Below are positions 18,809 through 28,307 of a stretch of DNA of 64,000 nucleotides, piece by piece. The DNA lies in contig CANRGH010000003.1 of the NCBI GenBank assembly GCA_947630135.1, forward strand, positions 142,793 to 206,792, given 5' to 3'. Under the pieces are notes generated by a model, which was not told where the DNA came from, did not search any database, and was given only the letters and a program-made list of their open reading frames with translations. A program made the translations under genes and the position numbers. Numbering within the stretch: the first letter of the stretch is position 1; each line of letters begins with the position of its first letter. This DNA comes from an uncultured Monoglobus sp. Its GTDB lineage: Bacteria; Bacillota; Clostridia; Monoglobales; Monoglobaceae.

Positions 18809-19147
18809 ATGGCAAATTACAGCAGGACCGACAGGGTTTCCGAGGAGGTAAAGCGGGAGCTTTCGTCGGTGATACGCGAGCTTAAGGACCCGCGGATCCC
18901 GCAGATGATCTCTGTGGTTTCGGTTCGGGTCACAAAGGATTTGAAATATGCCAAAGCGAATATAAGCGTTTACGGTGACGATAAAACAAAGAAGGATGCC
19001 TTTGCGGCGCTCAAAAGCGCGGGCGGGTTTATCAGAAAAGAGATAAGCCGCCGACTGAACCTGAGGCAGACGCCCGAATTCACATTTGTGGAGGATGACA
19101 GTATTGAATACGGAGCCCATATTCAGAAGCTGATGCGGGATTTGTAA
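18809..19147 (+). CDS. rbfA: 30S ribosome-binding factor A
   Basis: 112 residues with the RbfA KH-like fold: RVSEEVKRELSSVIRELKDPR, SVVSVRVTKDLKYAKANISVYG and LNLRQTPEFTFVEDDSIEYG. It acts in late 30S maturation and cold adaptation. It follows infB by 25 nt behind CGGAGG. Confidence 0.96.
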   Translation: MANYSRTDRVSEEVKRELSSVIRELKDPRIPQMISVVSVRVTKDLKYAKANISVYGDDKTKKDAFAALKSAGGFIRKEISRRLNLRQTPEFTFVEDDSIEYGAHIQKLMRDL

Positions 19148-19164
19148 ATTAGCGAGGTAGACAA

Positions 19165-20121
19165 ATGTTTGAAAAACTAATACCGATTATCAAAGACGCG
19201 TCGGCGGTGGGCCTGTTCGGACATACCCACCCCGACGGCGACGCAATGGGCAGCGCGTGCGCGCTGGCCATTGCGCTTAACAATATGGGCAAGCGCACCC
19301 GGGTGTTTTTGGAGGACTGTCCCGACGCCCAGGCGCGGTCGCTTATTATCATGGACAACGACGAGAGTCTTGAGATAAGCGGCTGCGATCTGCTTATCGC
19401 TCTTGACTGCGCCGACTCAAACCGGCTTGGCGTTTATAAGGACGCCTTTCTCGCCCACGGCAACACTATCGCGATCGACCACCATGTGACGCACAAGGTC
19501 TTCGCGAGGTCGGGCACGGTGTTCATGGAAATTTCCTCGACCTGCGAGCTTGTGTATATGCTGCTTCGCGAAATGGGCGAGGAAATCACCCGCGACATAG
19601 CGGCGAACCTGTATATAGGCCTTGTGACCGACACGGGGAACCTGAAATATTCCAACGTGACGGGCAACACGCTGCGCGTCGGAGCGGCTCTGATAGACAC
19701 CGGCATTGACTTTTCGCGCATGTCGCGGATATTGTTCACAGTAAAGCCTATGGGCTATTACAGGCTGATGCATGCCGCTATCGAAAAGTTGAAATTTATA
19801 TGCGGAGACAAGGCCGCGGTGCTTTATATATCGGATGAGGACCTGCATAACGCGGGAATAACCGAGGAGGAGGCCAACGCGATCGTTACGATCCCCGGCA
19901 GCATAGAAGGTGTTGAGGTCGGAGTCTACATAAGAAAGCGTTCAAGCGGCGAGTTCAAGGTCAGTCTGCGCTCCAGCGAGTATATGGATGTCGCGGAGAT
20001 CGCGTCATGCTTCGGCGGCGGCGGACATATCCACGCCAGCGGCTACAGCGTGTTTGACAAAACGGTTGAAGAGATAATCGCCGGGCTTGAAACGGAGCTG
20101 AACAAAAGATGGCGGAGCTGA
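19165..20121 (+). CDS. nrnA: DHH/DHHA1 phosphoesterase, NrnA-type oligoribonuclease/pAp phosphatase
   Basis: 318 residues. DHH-family metal motifs are GHTHPDGDAMGSA, LIALDCADSNRLG and AIDHHVTHKVF; the DHHA1 end has ASCFGGGGHIHASGYSV. NrnA degrades nanoRNAs and 3'-phosphoadenosine 5'-phosphate. It lies between rbfA and truB, with the end overlapping the truB start by 13 nt. Confidence 0.94.
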   Translation: MFEKLIPIIKDASAVGLFGHTHPDGDAMGSACALAIALNNMGKRTRVFLEDCPDAQARSLIIMDNDESLEISGCDLLIALDCADSNRLGVYKDAFLAHGNTIAIDHHVTHKVFARSGTVFMEISSTCELVYMLLREMGEEITRDIAANLYIGLVTDTGNLKYSNVTGNTLRVGAALIDTGIDFSRMSRILFTVKPMGYYRLMHAAIEKLKFICGDKAAVLYISDEDLHNAGITEEEANAIVTIPGSIEGVEVGVYIRKRSSGEFKVSLRSSEYMDVAEIASCFGGGGHIHASGYSVFDKTVEEIIAGLETELNKRWRS

Positions 20122-21011
20122 GCGGGATCGTAAATGTGTATAAGCCCGTCGGCATGACTTCCCACGACGTTGTGGGCCGCATGAGAAAAATTTTGGGCAT
20201 CAGAAAAATCGGACACACCGGCACCCTTGACCCCGACGCCGAGGGCGTGCTTCCGATTTGCGTGGGAAAGGCCACCAAGGCCGCGGATATGCTCACCGCC
20301 ACCGACAAGGAATACACGGCGAGAGTGACGCTCGGCAGCGCCACCGACACCGGAGACGCCTCGGGAAAGATCATAAGCTCGGTCGATATGGACGAGGTCG
20401 TGATCGGCAAAGGTGATATCGAGAAGGCCGCCGGGGAATTTTTGGGCGAGATCATGCAGGTCCCGCCGATGTATTCGGCGATAAAGGTTGGGGGCAAAAA
20501 GCTCTACGAGCTCGCCCGCAAGGGGATAGAGATCGAGCGCGAGCCGCGCCGCGTCCGCATTGACAAAATCGAGATATTCGATTGCGCGCCGGGCGACGGT
20601 TCCGTGCGGGAGTTTTCGGCGGCGATCGCCTGCTCGAAGGGCACCTATATCCGCTCTCTTTGCTCGGATCTGGGCGAAAAGCTGGGCTGCCACGCGCATA
20701 TGTCGGGCCTTGTCCGCACACGAAGCGGACGGTTCGGCCAAAGCGGCAGCTATACCTTGGAAAGGATCGCCGAAATGGCGGAGGCGGGGGACTTCTCGTT
20801 TCTGATCCCGACCGACAGTGTTTTTGACGAATACGGCGCGATAACTCTTGACGAGAGAAACGCCGCAATGGTGAAAAACGGGGTGCGCATACGCGCTCCG
20901 AAAAACACCCGTGAGGGCGGAATTTACAGAGTGTATGACAAAAACGGCGCGTTTCTCACGGTTTCAAAGCGCGAGAACGACAGAATGACGATAATAAAAA
21001 CTTTTTATTAG
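20109..21011 (+). CDS. truB: tRNA pseudouridine(55) synthase
   Basis: 300 residues. The catalytic aspartate is in HTGTLDPDAEGVLPICVG; other motifs are GIVNVYKPVGMTSHDVV and CSKGTYIRSLCSDLG. It makes pseudouridine 55 in the T-loop of tRNAs. Its start overlaps the nrnA end, indicating coupling. Confidence 0.97.
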   Translation: MAELSGIVNVYKPVGMTSHDVVGRMRKILGIRKIGHTGTLDPDAEGVLPICVGKATKAADMLTATDKEYTARVTLGSATDTGDASGKIISSVDMDEVVIGKGDIEKAAGEFLGEIMQVPPMYSAIKVGGKKLYELARKGIEIEREPRRVRIDKIEIFDCAPGDGSVREFSAAIACSKGTYIRSLCSDLGEKLGCHAHMSGLVRTRSGRFGQSGSYTLERIAEMAEAGDFSFLIPTDSVFDEYGAITLDERNAAMVKNGVRIRAPKNTREGGIYRVYDKNGAFLTVSKRENDRMTIIKTFY

Positions 21012-21057
21012 TGAAAACTTGAAGATTTTTGATTATCGCCGCGTTAGGAGAACATAT

Positions 21058-22023
21058 ATGGAATACTATGCTCAGGATGAGTTATTCAACCGACATGATC
21101 TTGACAATTTAAAACTAAAGGACACCGCGGTTGCCCTCGGTGTCTTTGACGCTATGCATTTGGGACACCTTGAGATAGTTGACACGGTTGTCAGGTACGC
21201 CCGTGAAAACGGATTCAGATCGGCGGTGTATATGTTCCGCAATATTCCCAAAAGCGTGATAACCAACACCGATATAAAAAATGTGAACCTGTTCAAAAAA
21301 CGGCTGCGCATACTGTATGACAGAGGCGTGGACATAGTCATCGCCGAGCGGTTCACCACGGATTATATGAAAATTCCATACACCGAGTTCGTCGATAAAT
21401 ATCTGGTCGAAAAATTCGGCGCGAAATTCGTGTGCGCGGGCTTTAATTTTCACTACGGTTTCCGAGGCAAGGGAAACACCGAAAATCTCAGGGAGCTGTG
21501 CGCGGAGCGCGGAATAAAAGTCCACATCGCCGAGTGTAAGAGCCTTGACTGCCCGGTTTCGAGTACGCTGATACGCCAGCTTATCGCTTCGGGCGAAATG
21601 GAAGAGGCGGCGGTCTACCTCGGCAGATATTTTTCGGTCACACGCCGCGTGGAGCGCGGAGCGGGGCTCGGGCATAGGATCGGCTTCCCCACTGCCAATA
21701 TTGAGCTTCCGGATTTTCATGTGGTGCCGAAGTTCGGCGTCTACATTACCCGTGCCAAGCTCAACGGAAAGTGGCACCGCGCTGTGACAAACGTCGGCGG
21801 AAAGCCCACTGTTGGCAGCGACAAGCCGAGCATCGAAACCTATATTTTCGGGCACAAAGGCGATCTTTACGGCAAGGAGATCGAGATCGAGTTCAGACAT
21901 TATCTGCGCCCGATAATAAAATTTGAAAGCATAGACGGACTCAAGGCGCAGCTCGAGCGCGACAAGCGGGCCGCGACTGAATACTTCGACGCGGAGGAGA
22001 AAAAGACCGCGGGTTCTCTGTGA
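21058..22023 (+). CDS. ribF: Bifunctional riboflavin kinase/FAD synthetase
   Basis: 321 residues from ATG 21058, which is seven nt after TAGGAG; an in-frame TTG 39 nt earlier is less convincing. The N-terminal FAD synthetase half has LGVFDAMHLGHLEI, in which alanine replaces the usual glycine after FD. The C-terminal flavokinase half has GAGLGHRIGFPTANIEL and YIFGHKGDLYGKEI. It makes FMN and FAD. It ends the infB operon. Confidence 0.94.
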   Translation: MEYYAQDELFNRHDLDNLKLKDTAVALGVFDAMHLGHLEIVDTVVRYARENGFRSAVYMFRNIPKSVITNTDIKNVNLFKKRLRILYDRGVDIVIAERFTTDYMKIPYTEFVDKYLVEKFGAKFVCAGFNFHYGFRGKGNTENLRELCAERGIKVHIAECKSLDCPVSSTLIRQLIASGEMEEAAVYLGRYFSVTRRVERGAGLGHRIGFPTANIELPDFHVVPKFGVYITRAKLNGKWHRAVTNVGGKPTVGSDKPSIETYIFGHKGDLYGKEIEIEFRHYLRPIIKFESIDGLKAQLERDKRAATEYFDAEEKKTAGSL

Positions 22024-22050
22024 CGGTTTTTAAGCGGAGGGCGATAATTA

Positions 22051-22089
22051 ATGTTTTTTGATTACGTTGGAAGGTGTAAATTTGAATAA
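22051..22089 (+). other. Possible 12-codon leader reading frame overlapping the MATE gene start
   Basis: ATG at 22051 has a good GCGGAGGG site and reads MFFDYVGRCKFE then a stop that overlaps the probable TTG start of the MATE gene in another frame. It may couple translation or be fortuitous. Confidence 0.3.
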
Positions 22090-23464
22090 AACGACAACAA
22101 AAAAATATGAAATGGACATGTGCAGCGGCCCGATACTGCAAAAAATGCTGATGTATTCGCTGCCGCTTATGGCGAGCGGCGTGCTGCAGCTCATGTTCAA
22201 CGCTATGGACATAGTGGTGGTGGGGCAGTTCGCGGGCGACAACTCGCTTGCCGCGGTGGGCTCAAACACCTCGATCATCGGCCTTATCACCAATCTGTTT
22301 CTGGGCCTTTCGGTCGCCGCCAATGTGCTTGTAGCCAGATTTTACGGGGCCAGGGACACAAAGTCGGTAACGCGTACCGTCCACACCTCGATGCTGCTCA
22401 GTCTGCTGAGCGGCGTTTTGCTTACGATAATCGGTGTGGGCGGCGCCAAATGGATATTGGAGCTTATGCAGACGCCCGCCGAGGTGCTGCCGCTCGCGGT
22501 GCTTTATCTTCGGATATACTTTTTGGGCATGACCGCCACGATGATCTATAACTTCGGCAGCGCCATTCTGCGCGGCGTGGGCGACACCCGCCGCCCGCTC
22601 TATTATCTCGTTATTTCGGGCGTTATCAACGTGGCGCTTAATTTGGTTTTTGTTATAGTGTTCAAAATGGATGTGGCGGGCGTCGCGCTGGCCACCGTGA
22701 TCTCACAGTGCGTGTCGGCGTTTCTGGTGACTCGCTGCCTTATGAAGGAAAAGGGCGCGATCCGCTTCAGACCTTCAAACATGCGCCTTGACAAGAGCAA
22801 GACTGCGGCGATCTTCAAGATCGGCCTGCCCGCGGGATTTCAGGGCGTGATGTTCTCGATTTCAAACGTTATCATTCAGTCGTCGATAAACTCGTTCGGC
22901 CCGATAGTCATGGCGGGCAATGCGGCGGCGCAGAACCTTGAGTCGTTTGTCTACATAGCAATGAACGCGTTTCACCAGGCCGCCGTCACGTTCACCAGCC
23001 AGAACTTCGGCGCCTTGCAGTGGAAGAGGATAAACAGGATCGCGGTTTATTCCGAGGTATGCGTGACCATAGTCGGAGTGCTGCTCGGTAACTTAGTCTG
23101 CCTGTTCGGACAGCAGCTTGTGGGGATCTATTCGTCAAATCCCGACGTGATAAGAGCGGGTATTGACAGACTCTCGATCGTCGCCCGCACACAGGCGACT
23201 GCGGGAATGATGGACGTTATGGTGGGAGCGCTGCGCGGCATCGGCTACTCGTTCATGCCAATGGTCGTTTCGCTCATCGGCGTGTGCGGAATTCGCATAG
23301 GCTGGATATTCACGGTGTTCGGGATCGAGCGGTTCCACACTATCGAGGTGCTCTATTCCTCATATCCGATTTCGTGGCTGATCACGTTCCTTGTTCACCT
23401 CGGCTGCTTCATTGTGATCAGGACCCGTCTTGAAAAGAAAATGAGCAAGCTAAGTCATTCTTAA
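22082..23464 (+). CDS. MATE-family multidrug/organic cation antiporter
   Basis: About 460 residues with twelve predicted membrane helices arranged as two similar halves. The first half has LMFNAMDIVVVGQFAGDNSLAAVG, the MATE hallmark around helix 2. Members export drugs or metabolites using sodium or proton gradients. TTG 22082 is chosen because GGAAGGTG lies five nt upstream. The substrate cannot be told from sequence. Confidence 0.92.
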   Translation: MNKTTTKKYEMDMCSGPILQKMLMYSLPLMASGVLQLMFNAMDIVVVGQFAGDNSLAAVGSNTSIIGLITNLFLGLSVAANVLVARFYGARDTKSVTRTVHTSMLLSLLSGVLLTIIGVGGAKWILELMQTPAEVLPLAVLYLRIYFLGMTATMIYNFGSAILRGVGDTRRPLYYLVISGVINVALNLVFVIVFKMDVAGVALATVISQCVSAFLVTRCLMKEKGAIRFRPSNMRLDKSKTAAIFKIGLPAGFQGVMFSISNVIIQSSINSFGPIVMAGNAAAQNLESFVYIAMNAFHQAAVTFTSQNFGALQWKRINRIAVYSEVCVTIVGVLLGNLVCLFGQQLVGIYSSNPDVIRAGIDRLSIVARTQATAGMMDVMVGALRGIGYSFMPMVVSLIGVCGIRIGWIFTVFGIERFHTIEVLYSSYPISWLITFLVHLGCFIVIRTRLEKKMSKLSHS

Positions 23465-23472
23465 AATATTTG

Positions 23473-23507
23473 ACCCCTCGGCTCAAATCGGGCGAGGGGT
23501 AATTTTA
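23473..23507. terminator. Terminator between the MATE gene and the convergent metallopeptidase gene
   Basis: ACCCCTCG pairs with CGAGGGGT and is followed by AATTTT on the plus strand. It sits between two convergent stops and may serve both. Confidence 0.7.
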
Positions 23508-23513
23508 CGCTTT

Positions 23514-25946
23514 TTAAGGTAAATTGAGAATATATTTATCGCACAGCGGGCGGGCGCCGGAGAGGGCATCCCATATAAAAGCCGAGATTTGAGCGGCGCC
23601 GTCTGTGTTTAGCTCCAAAGTGAATGTTCCGCCGGCGTCAATGTCGGCGAAGGCTATGTCGGCCAAAAATCCGTTCTCGGTGTAAGCCGCGGCGATCAAT
23701 ACCGCGCTTTTGCCGTCCGCCGCCGTTATGTCCGCTTTAAGTGCACCGCCGGTTAATTCTAATTTATTAATAATAAATTTATTATTAATAACCGGGGTCG
23801 CCTTGGGAGTAGCGGTAGGTGTAGCGGTCGGCTCGGATGTTGGAATTGCCGTCGGTTCCGCCGTAGGCGTGGCTGTGGGTGTAGCCGTAGGTATTGCGGT
23901 TGGAGCGGCAGTCGGTTCCGCAGTGGGAGTTGCAGTCGGCGTAGCCGTAGGCTCTGTGGTTGGTGTAGCCGTGGGCTCTGTTGTTGGTGTAGCTGTAGGT
24001 TTTGCGGTAGGTGTTGGATTAGGAGTTATCGTTGGCGTAGCCGTGGGCTTTGCCGTTGATGTGGCGGTAGGTTCAGTTGTTGGCACAGCAGTAGACTCCG
24101 CGGTTGGTGTGGTTGTCGGTTCTGCGGTCGGAGCGGCAGTCGGTTCCACAGTGGGAGTAGGCCCCGTGGTAGGTTTTGTGGTCGGTTCTACTGTAGGTGT
24201 GGAAGTTGGTTCTGCTGTTGGCGTTACCGAAGGTTCCGCGGTGGGAGTGACAGTGGGTTCCGCTGTTGGAGTTGGTTCTGCCGTTGGTGTTGACGTAGGC
24301 TCTGCGGTCGGCGGCGGTGCGGGATCGGCGTCAAGAGGCGGTGTGATCCCGTCCTCCCAGAACGACAAGCCTTCCAGATATTCATTTCTAATATCCTTGA
24401 GCAGCTTATAGCGGTTCGGGCATAGGATCTGGATCGCCCGCTGTCTGTCCCGGTTGCCAAAGCAGCTGAAATAAAACCGGCAGAACTCCGCGAAGTCCTC
24501 CGCGTTATAAGTTTCGCTAACATTCGCGCCGTAGCTCGACATAGAAAATATATCCGCCTGCCGCGCTTGTTCCCACTCGCCCGCGTTTACCGACCAGTTG
24601 TTGCCGCCTCCTTTTTTGGCGTCAAGGCTGTGGCCCATTTCGTGGATCAAATAGTCAAGTATTGATTGCGCGGAGTTGGGATGGTTCAATCTTATGTAAA
24701 GATATTGTCCGGCGCTGAAATAAGAATTGACAGAGTCGTTCTCGACCAACAAATTCGTGATCCCTTTTCGATAAACAAACGGTATATCCGTAACGATCTC
24801 CTCGAAGCGCTCGGCATTGGTTGTGCAGCTCGCGTCCCCGTCCTGCACCCACATTGTTATTGCCTGCTGAAATTCTCCGTCGGGGCCGTTTATAGTCAGG
24901 TCATAAACCGAGAATTTTCTGGAACTGTTTTTGGCCCAATGGTACCAGTTCGGGTGTCCGTAATTTATTGACGCGGTTCCGCGGCTCGCGGTGACTCCCT
25001 CGCTCTCGGGCAGGTCAAGGCTGACGTGATATGTGGAGCTTCGGTGCGTGGTCGCGTATCCGCCACCAATCGAGATATAGCCGTTGAGGGCCTGCAAAAG
25101 CTGATAAGAATATTGGTTTTTTGAGTTTTTGTAAATCGTGTCCAAGCGGCCCCTGGGAGACGCGTTCTCGGCCATGACGGCGCCATTGCGCTCAAAGGCG
25201 TCGCCCGCGACCGATTCGTAGACACGCTCGATCCGCGCTCGCTGTTCGGCGGTGAGCGCGGCATACGCGTCGGTTTGCGAAAGCAGGTACAGCGGACTTT
25301 GATCGCTCAAAGCCTCGAAGGTGACCTCCGCCTTGTGATCATAGTCGGCCGCGATAACCCTGCCGTCCGATGACAGACCCAAATAAAGCCCGTTTTGCAT
25401 GCTCTTTAAATAATACGAGGGCGCGCTGTCGGTATAGTTTTCACTTTTCACGCGGATCCAGTGCTGCGTGTTGTCGTTCATTCCGTCAAAATCCTCGCTC
25501 TTGCCGAATACATAGTTCGACGCGGGAAGCGCGGCGCTCTGTTCCGCGGCGGCTATTCTGCGGGTGTACCCGTTCCACACCTCGACGTCCTTATATTCGT
25601 ATGTCCATTCGTCATAATATTCATCATAAACCTCAACTAACTGTTTTTCGATATGTGGCTGATTTGACGAGCGCGACTCAAACGCGTATCCACCGTCGCC
25701 CATATCGCGCGGCAGGAATTGGTCGCTCATATCCTTGACCTCTGAATTGTCGGCAACGATTGTTCCGCCGTCGTCTCTCAGCTTTTGCCCGTCAGCGTAG
25801 ATATGCTGGTACTGCCCCGCGAAGCCTTGGTAGAGCGCGGTCGATTGTTCGGCTGCCTTCGCGTGCCGCGGAAACACGGACAGCGCCAGAATAAGGCACA
25901 GCGCGAGCGCCGAAAATTTATGTTGCCTGCTTAAAAATGTCCGCAT
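23514..25946 (-). CDS. Secreted zinc metallopeptidase (anthrax lethal factor-like fold suspected) with Pro-Thr array and C-terminal surface domain
   Basis: About 810 residues. A signal peptide ([21 protein letters not shown]) is followed by a beta-rich region, then near residue 435 the zincin motif [10 protein letters not shown] (HExxH), with [10 protein letters not shown] downstream offering a glutamate. This resembles ATLF/M34-like peptidases, but the assignment is tentative. Residues about 537-716 are a nearly perfect array of PTAEPT/TATPT units. The last 85 residues ([39 protein letters not shown]) resemble a domain inside the pectate lyase at 36.7 kb. ATG 25946 is preferred over the codon six nt upstream because GGGGAG then has correct spacing. 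Confidence 0.85.
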   Translation of the reverse strand: MRTFLSRQHKFSALALCLILALSVFPRHAKAAEQSTALYQGFAGQYQHIYADGQKLRDDGGTIVADNSEVKDMSDQFLPRDMGDGGYAFESRSSNQPHIEKQLVEVYDEYYDEWTYEYKDVEVWNGYTRRIAAAEQSAALPASNYVFGKSEDFDGMNDNTQHWIRVKSENYTDSAPSYYLKSMQNGLYLGLSSDGRVIAADYDHKAEVTFEALSDQSPLYLLSQTDAYAALTAEQRARIERVYESVAGDAFERNGAVMAENASPRGRLDTIYKNSKNQYSYQLLQALNGYISIGGGYATTHRSSTYHVSLDLPESEGVTASRGTASINYGHPNWYHWAKNSSRKFSVYDLTINGPDGEFQQAITMWVQDGDASCTTNAERFEEIVTDIPFVYRKGITNLLVENDSVNSYFSAGQYLYIRLNHPNSAQSILDYLIHEMGHSLDAKKGGGNNWSVNAGEWEQARQADIFSMSSYGANVSETYNAEDFAEFCRFYFSCFGNRDRQRAIQILCPNRYKLLKDIRNEYLEGLSFWEDGITPPLDADPAPPPTAEPTSTPTAEPTPTAEPTVTPTAEPSVTPTAEPTSTPTVEPTTKPTTGPTPTVEPTAAPTAEPTTTPTAESTAVPTTEPTATSTAKPTATPTITPNPTPTAKPTATPTTEPTATPTTEPTATPTATPTAEPTAAPTAIPTATPTATPTAEPTAIPTSEPTATPTATPKATPVINNKFIINKLELTGGALKADITAADGKSAVLIAAAYTENGFLADIAFADIDAGGTFTLELNTDGAAQISAFIWDALSGARPLCDKYILNLP
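23796..24333. repeat. Tandem Pro-Thr coding repeat
   Basis: About 540 bp of degenerate 12- to 18-bp units encoding PTAEPT, TATPT and PTVEPT variants in the metallopeptidase gene. Unit boundaries are irregular, which makes the tract a likely site for length variation between strains. Confidence 0.85.
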
Positions 25947-26000
25947 GCTCATCTCCCCTTTTTTGGCTCCGGTTATTTCCCCGTAAATAGTGATGTCTCT

Positions 26001-26028
26001 ATTGTATCACATATTTAAAATATTTCAA
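26001..26028 (-). promoter_or_regulatory. Predicted promoter of the metallopeptidase gene
   Basis: On the minus strand TTGAAA (26028-26023), 16-nt spacer, TACAAT (26006-26001). Confidence 0.55.
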
Positions 26029-26132
26029 GAAAAATAAAAATTTTTTGACCAATTTTAAGGCGGTTTCTTAAAACCCGCGAAAATACGTCGTTTTAGGGCG
26101 AAAAAATTTTTTGACTTTTTTTGAAAAAACTA

Positions 26133-26160
26133 TTGACAAATGAAAAAAACGTGCTATAAT
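26133..26160 (+). promoter_or_regulatory. Promoter of the ctsR-mcsA-mcsB-clpC operon
   Basis: TTGACA (26133-26138), 16-nt spacer, TATAAT (26155-26160), followed immediately by CtsR operator repeats. Confidence 0.8.
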
Positions 26161-26169
26161 AATATCGTA

Positions 26170-26192
26170 AGTCAAAGAAAGTCAAAGTCAAA
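26170..26192 (+). promoter_or_regulatory. CtsR operator (heptamer repeats)
   Basis: The CtsR heptamer AGTCAAA occurs at 26170-26176, 26180-26186 and 26186-26192. The first two are separated by GAA, giving the classical tandem-heptamer operator. It overlaps the expected transcription start, so CtsR would block initiation of its own operon. Confidence 0.85.
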
Positions 26193-26218
26193 TTCAAATG
26201 TCAGGAAGTGATTAAAAA

Positions 26219-26671
26219 GTGAAACTGAGCAATATTATTGAGGATTTTATTAACGACATGCTGCGCGAGGCCGAGGCCGGCGAGATCGAGCTGAGGCGCA
26301 AGGAGCTGGCCGACAGGTTCAGCTGCGTTCCCTCGCAGATCAACTATGTTATATCAACGAGGTTTTCGCCCGAGAAGGGCTATCTGGTCGAGAGCCGCCG
26401 CGGAGGCGGGGGCTACATCAGGATAAGCCGCGTGTCGTACGACAGCAGAGGCGCGAAGCTGATGCATGTGATCAACTCCGTCGGAGACGCCATAGGCGCG
26501 GGAAGCGCCGAGGCAATCGTGAAAAATTGCTTTGATTATGATTTGATTACGGAAAGAGAGGCAAAAATCATTACAAGCGCGCTCAGCGAAAAGTCTCTGC
26601 CCTTAAAGCAGCCCGAGCAGGACAGAATAAGGGCGAGACTATTGAAAAACATGCTGGTGTGCCTGGCCTGA
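26219..26671 (+). CDS. ctsR: Class III heat-shock repressor CtsR
   Basis: 150 residues starting at GTG 26219 (VKLSNIIEDFINDML). It has the winged-helix DNA-binding domain with LADRFSCVPSQINYVISTRFSPE and the glycine-rich wing VESRRGGGGYIRI. CtsR represses clp genes and is heat-sensitive. GGAAGTGAT precedes it, and the operators upstream support autoregulation. Confidence 0.96.
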   Translation: MKLSNIIEDFINDMLREAEAGEIELRRKELADRFSCVPSQINYVISTRFSPEKGYLVESRRGGGGYIRISRVSYDSRGAKLMHVINSVGDAIGAGSAEAIVKNCFDYDLITEREAKIITSALSEKSLPLKQPEQDRIRARLLKNMLVCLA

Positions 26672-26738
26672 TATGACGGGCCGATGCCGACGGCATGGGA
26701 AAACGCGGGATTTTGCTATATGAGAAAGGATGATAAAA

Positions 26739-27269
26739 ATGAAATGTCAAATATGCGGCAAAAATGAGGCCGTTGAACAATTGCATCTTAATATTAACGG
26801 AAAGAAAAGCGCCATGATGGTCTGCCCGAGCTGCGCTAAGAAAATAGCGGGGCAGCTCTTCCCGACGGGCGGCTCGCTTTACGAGACCGCGGGGCTCGGA
26901 AATCTGGCTTCGGCGCTTTACGGGCTGACCGGGGCCCACGCCCAGAGCGCGGGCGGGCCGGAGATCTTAAAGGCGGTGAACAAGTGTCCGGTCTGCGGAA
27001 CGACCTACGACAGCTTCGCGGCCAAGGGCAAGCTGGGCTGCGGCGAGTGCTACAAAACGTTCCACGACCGCCTGCTCAGACCGCTCAAGCAGATCCACGG
27101 TACCTATGAGCATGTGGGAAAAATTCCCGAGCGGTGCGGCGGCGAGCTCAAAAACTCGCGCAGGCTCGAGGAGCTCAAGATGAGGCTCGACAGGGCTGTG
27201 CGCGAGCAGGAGTTTGAAAAGGCGGCCGAGCTCCGCGACGAGATCAAGGCGTTAAAGGGGGAAAACTGA
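26739..27269 (+). CDS. mcsA: McsA, activator of protein-arginine kinase
   Basis: About 176 residues. Zinc-binding pairs are MKCQICGKNEA and CPSCAKK, then CPVCGTTYDSF and CGECYKTF; a UVR motif closes the protein (REQEFEKAAELRDEIKALK). McsA binds and activates McsB. ATG 26739 is nine nt from GAAAGG; an in-frame ATG three codons earlier overlaps that site. Confidence 0.94.
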   Translation: MKCQICGKNEAVEQLHLNINGKKSAMMVCPSCAKKIAGQLFPTGGSLYETAGLGNLASALYGLTGAHAQSAGGPEILKAVNKCPVCGTTYDSFAAKGKLGCGECYKTFHDRLLRPLKQIHGTYEHVGKIPERCGGELKNSRRLEELKMRLDRAVREQEFEKAAELRDEIKALKGEN

Positions 27270-27270
27270 T

Positions 27271-28305
27271 ATGTGGTATTATGAAAACGGAAAAGAGGGC
27301 GACGTGGTTCTCTCGTCAAGGGTCCGCCTCGCCAGAAACATAAGCGATCTGCCGTTTCCGGCTTCGGCGAAGGCGAAGCAGCAGGCCGAGGTCATCGAAA
27401 AGTGCCGCGCGGCGCTGGTCGGACGCGGCGACGGCCCGAGAGCCGAAAAGGTAAAGGCGATGGGGCTTAACTATATCGACATGGCGAACATGAGCGACGT
27501 TGAAAAGCGCGCGATCGCCGAGTGCCACCTGATAAGCCCCCAGCTTATTGACGCGAGCGTGAAGCGTGGCCTTATCCTCAGCGCCGACAGCCGCGTGAGC
27601 GTTATGGTCAACGAGGAGGATCACCTGCGCATACAGTGCATGGAGGCGGGCTTTGAGCTTGACAAGTGCCTCGAGACCGCCAACCTGATCGACGACCTGG
27701 CCGAGGAAAAGCTTGACTACGCGTTTGACAAGGACTTCGGTTATCTGACCTGCTGCCCCACAAACGCGGGCACGGGACTTCGAGCTTCGGTGATGGTCCA
27801 CCTGCCGGGCTATGTGCTGACCGGGAAGTTTAACGAGCTCGCCGGCAGCCTGTCGCAGCTCGGTCTGACGGTCCGCGGCATTTACGGCGAGGGAAGTAAG
27901 GGGCTCGGGAACATATTCCAGATATCCAACCAGCTCACTCTCGGCATGACCGAGCAGGACATAATCGACCGATTAAAGCAGATCGTGTCGGAGGTCATCG
28001 CCAACGAGCGCGACTTAAGACAGCTTCTCCTCAAAAATGATAAGTACAGGACAGAGGACAGGATCATGCGCTCATTGGGAACGCTGAGATCGGCGGTCAT
28101 TATGTCGACCGACGAGGCCATGAAGCGTCTGTCAGATGTGCGCCTCGGCGTCGCGCTGGGAATTATCGCCGACGTGGAGCCCGAGACGCTTAACGAGGTT
28201 ACATATTCGATACTGCCGGCGAATATTATAAAAAACCATAACACGGCAAATGAGCTCTCGCGCGACTTAAAGCGCAGCGAGATCATAAAGGAAAGGATGT
28301 GCTGA
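27271..28305 (+). CDS. mcsB: Protein-arginine kinase McsB
   Basis: 344 residues of the phosphagen-kinase superfamily: VVLSSRVRLARNISDLPFP at the N-terminus, LGYLTCCPTNAGTG-type catalytic loop (FGYLTCCPTNAGTGLRASVM), and a C-terminal basic region. McsB phosphorylates arginines, marking proteins for ClpC-ClpP. It starts one nt after mcsA and overlaps the first possible clpC codons. Confidence 0.96.
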   Translation: MWYYENGKEGDVVLSSRVRLARNISDLPFPASAKAKQQAEVIEKCRAALVGRGDGPRAEKVKAMGLNYIDMANMSDVEKRAIAECHLISPQLIDASVKRGLILSADSRVSVMVNEEDHLRIQCMEAGFELDKCLETANLIDDLAEEKLDYAFDKDFGYLTCCPTNAGTGLRASVMVHLPGYVLTGKFNELAGSLSQLGLTVRGIYGEGSKGLGNIFQISNQLTLGMTEQDIIDRLKQIVSEVIANERDLRQLLLKNDKYRTEDRIMRSLGTLRSAVIMSTDEAMKRLSDVRLGVALGIIADVEPETLNEVTYSILPANIIKNHNTANELSRDLKRSEIIKERMC

Positions 28306-28307
28306 AC

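Noticed and set aside
23796..24333. Tandem repeats considered as a CRISPR array
   Set aside because: Units are short, degenerate, without unique spacers, and encode an in-frame Pro-Thr linker.
23710..24411. Plus-strand frame of 233 codons rich in valine and glycine
   Set aside because: It is the mirror of the Pro-Thr repeat coding sequence of the metallopeptidase.
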